Assembly: GCA_965262315.1 (NCBI GenBank)
Contig: CBDHFJ010000146.1
Location: 1 to 38,832 of the forward strand
From: JBCCFK01 sp965262315
Lineage (GTDB): Bacteria; Actinomycetota; Acidimicrobiia; Acidimicrobiales; UBA8592
DNA length: 38,832 bases
Direction: 5' to 3'
A program made the translations under genes and the position numbers. Within the stretch, counting starts at the first letter, position 1. Each line of letters begins with the position of its first letter. This document shows positions 34,375 to 38,832 of this stretch, in pieces. The notes below the pieces were generated by a model, which had not been told where the DNA came from, did not search any database, and saw only the letters and a list, made by a program, of their open reading frames with translations.

Positions 34375-35004
34375 ATGAGCGAAAATCGCGAAAAAAACTA
34401 CGAAGGCGTATTCGACACGAATATCGGCTTCGGCAAGCGGCCTGCCGTGATCGTTATTGATTTCATCAAGGCTTACACGACCAAAGGCGCACCGTTCTTC
34501 GGTCAAGGTGTCGTTGATGCGGTCGAACATACGGTCCCACTTCTGGCAGCGGCAAGGTCAGCAAACGTCCCGATCATCTATACCAAGGTGCTGTACCATC
34601 CGTCGGGCATTGACGGTGGCCTGTTCGTCAAGAAAGTGCCTGCGCTGCGGGCGTTGGTCGATGGCGAACCGCTGGCCGAAATTGACCCGGAGATTACACC
34701 GCAACCGGAAGACCTTGTCATCGTCAAAAACTATCCAAGCTGTTTCTTTGGCACCAGTCTGCAGTCGACATTAATGGGGCTCGGAGTGGATACGCTAATT
34801 CTCACCGGTTGCTCCACCAGCGGTTGTGTTCGCGCGGCCGCAATCGATGCGATCCAATACGGCTATCGCGTGGTCGTCCCGCGCGAATGTGCTGGCGACC
34901 GTCATGACGCCCCCCACGATGCCAATCTGTTTGATATCAACGCCAAGTATGGAGATGTTGTTCCCAAAGCTCAGGTCATCGACTATTTCAAGGACCTCAA
35001 TTGA
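34375..35004 (+). CDS. Isochorismatase-family cysteine hydrolase, N-carbamoylsarcosine/maleamate amidase-like
   Basis: The 209-residue protein has the catalytic triad Asp29 (VIVIDF), Lys118 (VKNYPSCFFGT) and Cys151 (TGCSTSGCVRAAA). The blocks KNYPSxFFGT, TSGCVRA and PHDANLFDI resemble N-carbamoylsarcosine amidohydrolase and maleamate amidase more than isochorismatase proper, so release of ammonia (or CO2 and ammonia) from a small amide is likely. ATG 34375 has GGAG about eight bases upstream. It follows the importer by 29 bases and probably shares its transcript. Confidence 0.9.
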   Translation: MSENREKNYEGVFDTNIGFGKRPAVIVIDFIKAYTTKGAPFFGQGVVDAVEHTVPLLAAARSANVPIIYTKVLYHPSGIDGGLFVKKVPALRALVDGEPLAEIDPEITPQPEDLVIVKNYPSCFFGTSLQSTLMGLGVDTLILTGCSTSGCVRAAAIDAIQYGYRVVVPRECAGDRHDAPHDANLFDINAKYGDVVPKAQVIDYFKDLN

Positions 35005-35141
35005 CGACAAGCGCTTGGCGTAAGGGCCGCTGACACGAGATCACAGCGAAGAAGCAGCGCTCGAACAGATCAGTGGATCGTGCAAGGCAGGTTCTCGCCT
35101 CGCTTGCGCTCACAATCGAACCGGCGAATAGGAGACACGCT

Positions 35142-36017
35142 ATGGCACGGCCAGAGTTGAAGCAGATGCTCGCAGAACGATCGTTCGTCGGAGCTCCCGG
35201 CGTATTTGACATGATCTCGGCAAAGGTTGCTGATCAGACAGATGCATCAGCGCTGTACGTAACAGGATACGGGCTCGTCGCCTCGCATCTCGGCCTGCCA
35301 GATGCCGGCCTCGCCACTTACACCGACATGCTTGATCGAATCGCGCGTATTGCCGCATCAACGACCAAGCCGGTGATCGCCGATGCCGATACGGGTTATG
35401 GCGGGCTGCTCAATGTCCATCATACCGTCCGCGGATATGAGGCCGCCGGCGTCTCCGCGATCCAGTTGGAAGATCAGGAGTTTCCAAAGAAATGCGGCCA
35501 CACTCCAGGTCGACGCGTGATACCTCTGGCCGACATGATCGCCAAGATCAAAGTTGCTGATCAGGCGCGCTCGTCGGCGGATTTCCTGATTGTCGCGCGA
35601 ACCGATGCGCGCACGAGCCTTGGTCTTGATGAAGCACTTCGTCGAGGAGAGGCCTTCGCCAAAGCCGGTGCCGACATTTTGTTTATTGAGTCACCTGAGA
35701 GCGAAGATGAGATGGCAAAGATTGGCCGCACATTTGAGCAACCGCTATTGGCCAATATGGTCCACGGAGGGAGCACCCCTATTCTGTCGGCGCAAAAGCT
35801 GAAAGCACTCGGCTACCTGATCGCCATCTATCCCGCCATTGGTTTCCTGGCGATGGGGGAAGCCTTACGCCGAAGCTACGATGCGGTCATTGCGGGATCG
35901 GACGAGTCGCCAGTACCACTGTACGATTTCATGAAGTTCTCAGAAATGATGGGCTTTAAGGAAATCTGGGAACTGGAGCGTCAGTTCGCCGATTTGGAAG
36001 ATCGATCCGGCAAGTAG
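35142..36017 (+). CDS. PEP mutase/isocitrate lyase superfamily lyase
   Basis: The 291-residue barrel enzyme carries the superfamily motifs GVFDMISAKVAD, the metal-binding DADTGYG (residues 81-87), QLEDQ (Glu110-Asp111) and the active-site loop KKCGH with Cys118. This loop is that of the lyase branch (2-methylisocitrate lyase, dimethylmalate lyase and relatives), which cleaves a C-C bond of a substituted malate or citrate; oxaloacetate decarboxylation is also known in the group. ATG 35142 has AGGAGA six bases upstream. Exact substrate unknown. Confidence 0.88.
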   Translation: MARPELKQMLAERSFVGAPGVFDMISAKVADQTDASALYVTGYGLVASHLGLPDAGLATYTDMLDRIARIAASTTKPVIADADTGYGGLLNVHHTVRGYEAAGVSAIQLEDQEFPKKCGHTPGRRVIPLADMIAKIKVADQARSSADFLIVARTDARTSLGLDEALRRGEAFAKAGADILFIESPESEDEMAKIGRTFEQPLLANMVHGGSTPILSAQKLKALGYLIAIYPAIGFLAMGEALRRSYDAVIAGSDESPVPLYDFMKFSEMMGFKEIWELERQFADLEDRSGK

Positions 36018-36368
36018 CAATGGCTTGGATGCATACATCGTATCATTGGCTGGCGAGTGAGCCGGGTGGCGCACGTGGGGCCTTGTTCCCGATGCAGCGG
36101 AAAAGACGCCACATTTCGCCAATGTATTGCTGGCCGAAACGATGTGTTGCGTTGGAGCGGCGCTCCCAGTGGCATTAAAAAATCCAACCTGACTGAAATC
36201 ATACAGCATCCGGGAAGCCTCGGGGCCGGTCAGGTTCTCAATTGCAATCGCATGGTGCAGGCTAGCAGTAGTAGCAAAACCAAACGACCCCAACAGGGTC
36301 TTAAAAAGTCAAAGCGACCGGCCACTCAATCATTGCGAGATGCTCGATCCTATGCGGAGGCAGGTTTC
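36018..36368 (+). other. Intergenic region before the CoA-transferase gene
   Basis: The CoA-transferase frame stays open through most of this stretch, but the encoded sequence is basic and low in similarity to the family, so I treat it as noncoding. A GACCC-CAACA-GGGTC hairpin followed by TTAAAAA lies at 36286-36300, and a strong ribosome binding site (CGGAGG, 36355-36360) marks the downstream start. A separate promoter here is likely. Confidence 0.5.
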
Positions 36369-37703
36369 ATGGCGGCTCAAAGTTCCATTAAGAAGGCCAA
36401 GCATCTCACTGCGGAGGAAGCGGCTGGTCTGGTTTCTTCGGGCATGTGGCTCGACTATGGTTTCGCGATATGTCAGCCGGATGTGTTTGATGCAGCGCTT
36501 GGGTTGCGTGCGCGCGAATTGAAAGGGGTCAAGATTCGCAATTGCATAACGATGCGACCGCGAGCCCATCATGAGACTGACCCCAATTGCGAATCCATCT
36601 TCAACCTGAGTTGGCACTTTAGTGGCTACGATCGCCGCCAACACGATGCAGGCCGTTGTAATTACATTCCTCTGAATCTGGGCGAGTGGCCTGATCTTTA
36701 CCGCCGCTTTATCGAACGCGTTGATATTGCAATAATCCAGGTCTGCCCGCAGGATGCCAACGGGTTTTATAACTTTTCCGCTGCGGCCTCGTATCACCGT
36801 GCTCTGGTTGAGAAAGCCAAGACCGTCATTGTTGAGGTCAATGCCAACTTACCCTATTGCCATGGACAGGAGAATGGCGTTCACGAGAGCGAAGTTGATT
36901 ACGTCATTGTGGGTGATGGTCGTGCCGCTGCAGAGCTTCCAGATGCAATCACGTCAGATGCTGATCTCGCAATTGCCCGCCTGATCGCTGCTGAAATCAA
37001 AGACGGCGACTGCCTCCAAATCGGTATCGGAGGCTTGCCAAATGCAGTGTGCCGAAGCCTGGGACAAGCCGGCATCAAAGATCTCGGCATTAACACCGAG
37101 ATGATGGTGGAAGGACTGGTGGAGTTGGTCAAAGCCGGGGTTGCCACCGGAGCTCGCAAGCAAGTGGACATCGGAAAGGCCGTCTACGCCTTCGCAATCG
37201 GATCACGAGAGCTATATAGCTTTATCGATCGTAATCCGGCTTTTGAGACGCGCGCTGTGGACTATACCAATCTGCCCCACATGGTCGCTCGCAATAACAA
37301 TGTTGTTGCCATCAACAGTACAGGCCAGATGGATCTTCAAGGGCAGGCTGCATCGGAATCGTCCGGCCACAGGCATTTCAGCGGAACAGGCGGGCAACTT
37401 GGTTTTGTCCGTGCGGCATATCAATCCAATGGCGGCAGGGCATTTCTATGCATGCCGTCAACTTATGAAAAGGACGGCGTTCGCAAAATCCGCGTCGTCG
37501 TTGATCTACCTGGCGGCACAACCGTCACCGTACCACGAACTGACGTTATGTACGCTGTGACCGAATTCGGAATCGTCTCCCTCAAGGGCAAAGCAGTAGC
37601 AGAGCGTGCCAAGGCGATGATCTCGATCGCTCACCCCGATTTTCGCGAAGAACTGGAGAGAGAAGCATACGAAAAAGGGCTTATACCGCGGGGTTTCTAT
37701 TAA
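36369..37703 (+). CDS. Acetyl-CoA hydrolase/4-hydroxybutyrate CoA-transferase family protein
   Basis: The 444-residue protein has both CoA-transferase family I-like halves. The catalytic glutamate is probably Glu244 in LGINTEMMVEG, after the CoA-site motif IGIGGLPNAV. The C-terminal half has STGQMDLQGQ, SGTGGQLGFVRAA and VTEFGIVSLKGK. Such enzymes move CoA between short-chain acids, and less often hydrolyse acyl-CoA. ATG 36369 is eight bases after CGGAGG, which decides it against the upstream open frame. In context it would activate the acid produced by the amidases and lyase. Confidence 0.9.
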   Translation: MAAQSSIKKAKHLTAEEAAGLVSSGMWLDYGFAICQPDVFDAALGLRARELKGVKIRNCITMRPRAHHETDPNCESIFNLSWHFSGYDRRQHDAGRCNYIPLNLGEWPDLYRRFIERVDIAIIQVCPQDANGFYNFSAAASYHRALVEKAKTVIVEVNANLPYCHGQENGVHESEVDYVIVGDGRAAAELPDAITSDADLAIARLIAAEIKDGDCLQIGIGGLPNAVCRSLGQAGIKDLGINTEMMVEGLVELVKAGVATGARKQVDIGKAVYAFAIGSRELYSFIDRNPAFETRAVDYTNLPHMVARNNNVVAINSTGQMDLQGQAASESSGHRHFSGTGGQLGFVRAAYQSNGGRAFLCMPSTYEKDGVRKIRVVVDLPGGTTVTVPRTDVMYAVTEFGIVSLKGKAVAERAKAMISIAHPDFREELEREAYEKGLIPRGFY

Positions 37704-38832
37704 CGCTCGACATACTTAATGCATAAAGGCGCTCAACTGCGGACGTCATTACTGGTTGTGTCCGACACATCAACGGTATTCAGAAGGTGGCAGCTTCTGT
37801 ACAGGTTTGTCGGACGCCGATGCGCTGAGACCCACCACGGACACCAACGGTCGGCGTCGGACAAGCGTCAATGGACGAAATCGCGGATGGGACGACGGAT
37901 GGTTCAGCCAGCGCTATCCGCAAGCGGGCAGGATCGTAGCCTCTTGTCGTGCGCACATTTTATCGCCGCGTATATGAGTTTTGCTTGGCGCCGCAGACCA
38001 ACGAAAATAGCTACAACCATTACGTGCTGGCACGATATTTGAGTAAAGAGGAAAAAGTAAGTTTTGGTTGTTTAGCGAATTCAATAACTTAGATGGTAAA
38101 CGAGCAGAGTTAATTCTCGCATTGGTTGCAGGCAGCAGACTGCGAACGAAGAACAGGGCCCAACGCCTGCCAATTTGCCGGAGAATTGCATTGAAAGTTA
38201 ACATGTGCTCCAGCCGTTTAAACGAAGATGAAACTGTGTAGAGCGACGCGACGAGATTAACAATGAGTGTTCGAAGTCCACGGCATCGACATGACATTCG
38301 AAGCTCTATGAGCTCGCACTGAATTGATCCTTCTTCGCGACCAACCTGTCCGTTGTCAAAACGAACTTGCGGCGAGCGATATCGCGTAGCGATTTAGTCC
38401 ATTTGATCGTAGCTGACTTGGTGCCCATTGGCTCAGCGTGTTGCGGTTGGAGCACCAGCTTGCCGACAGTCAGCGCAATGCCAATGGAGCTTTGTCCACA
38501 AACCTGCCATGTCACCGATTGGCCACGGTAATTGCACTTGGCATCGCCGCCATGTGCAAGCATCATCTGTTGTGAGCTTGCCGACCGCTGAACCGCATTG
38601 GCTTTATCGTTTCCAGCGACGCGACGGTCGAGATGCAGAGTCAGCGGTCATCTAGCTTATACGCGACCGAAGCAGAGCGACGTACGCTCTAGCCAATTGC
38701 GGACATGCGTTGTGCAGCGCGGAAGCTCACTTTTGACCCACAGCGGCTGTGGCAGCGAATTGCATTTCGCATCGCACCAACTATGTCGCTGTGCTCGAAG
38801 CGGACATGAGCAAGTGCAGCATCGCCGATGCT
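37704..38832. other. 1.1 kb without a supported gene
   Basis: Short open frames occur on both strands (up to 127 codons, for example 37914-38297 minus), but none shows a recognisable domain, a convincing ribosome binding site or consistent codon bias. No RNA gene, insertion sequence end or array is seen. The sequence may hold decayed coding DNA or the edge of another element cut off by the window end. Confidence 0.45.

Noticed and set aside
36057..36368. N-terminal extension of the CoA-transferase
   Set aside because: The extra 104 codons lack family similarity, and a well-spaced CGGAGG favours the ATG at 36369.
1..38832. CRISPR array, phage or toxin-antitoxin system
   Set aside because: No regularly spaced repeats, cas, phage or toxin-antitoxin genes were seen on either strand.

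Overview
The window holds two stretches of very different DNA that meet near position 25,940. From 1 to about 25,900 the sequence is very GC-rich, with strong G/C third-position preference. It carries conserved housekeeping genes in an order and style that suggest a high-GC actinobacterium, plausibly of the Acidimicrobiia/Ilumatobacter type (inferred from gene content and protein style, not from a search). From about 25,940 to the end the DNA is clearly lower in GC, uses A/T-ending codons freely, and encodes proteins of alphaproteobacterial style. Nothing at the boundary looks like an integrase, tRNA, insertion sequence or attachment repeat. The two halves may therefore be joined by cloning or assembly error rather than by gene transfer.

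Layout of the left part: the end of folC; ndk; the cell-elongation cluster mreB-mreC-mreD-mrdA-rodA, in which mreB and mrdA each carry an apparent one-base insertion; a radical SAM protein with its DUF2344 partner; RNase E/G; rplU-rpmA; obgE; proB; murJ (opposite strand); a MoxR-type ATPase with a CoxE-like VWA protein; then, all on the minus strand, an ECF sigma/anti-sigma pair, cysH with a siroheme sulfite reductase, a class II DAHP synthase, and a SigA/SigB-type sigma factor. Several regulatory sites are readable: possible leaderless promoters before ndk, the radical SAM gene, rplU and obgE; a TGTGA-N6-TCACA palindrome before the ECF sigma gene; tandem 20-bp operator-like repeats over the sulfite reductase promoter; and an ECF-type promoter before the sigB-like gene.

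Layout of the right part, all plus strand: a glutaredoxin-DinB fusion whose first redox cysteine position is an in-frame TGA; an amidase; a small protein; a complete Dpp/Opp-type ABC importer (binding protein, two permeases, two ATPases); a cysteine hydrolase of the isochorismatase/N-carbamoylsarcosine amidase type; a PEP-mutase/isocitrate-lyase family lyase; and an acetyl-CoA hydrolase/CoA-transferase. Together they look like an uptake and breakdown route for a small amide-containing or ureide-like compound: import, amide cleavage, C-C cleavage, and transfer of the acid to CoA. The last 1.1 kb has no gene I can support.

The most interesting single observation is the in-frame TGA at 25,977. 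Homology to glutaredoxin runs through it on both sides, and it sits exactly where the first Cys of the CxxC motif is expected. This makes the gene a candidate for an undescribed selenocysteine-containing glutaredoxin-DinB fusion. The alternatives are a nonsense mutation or a sequence error.
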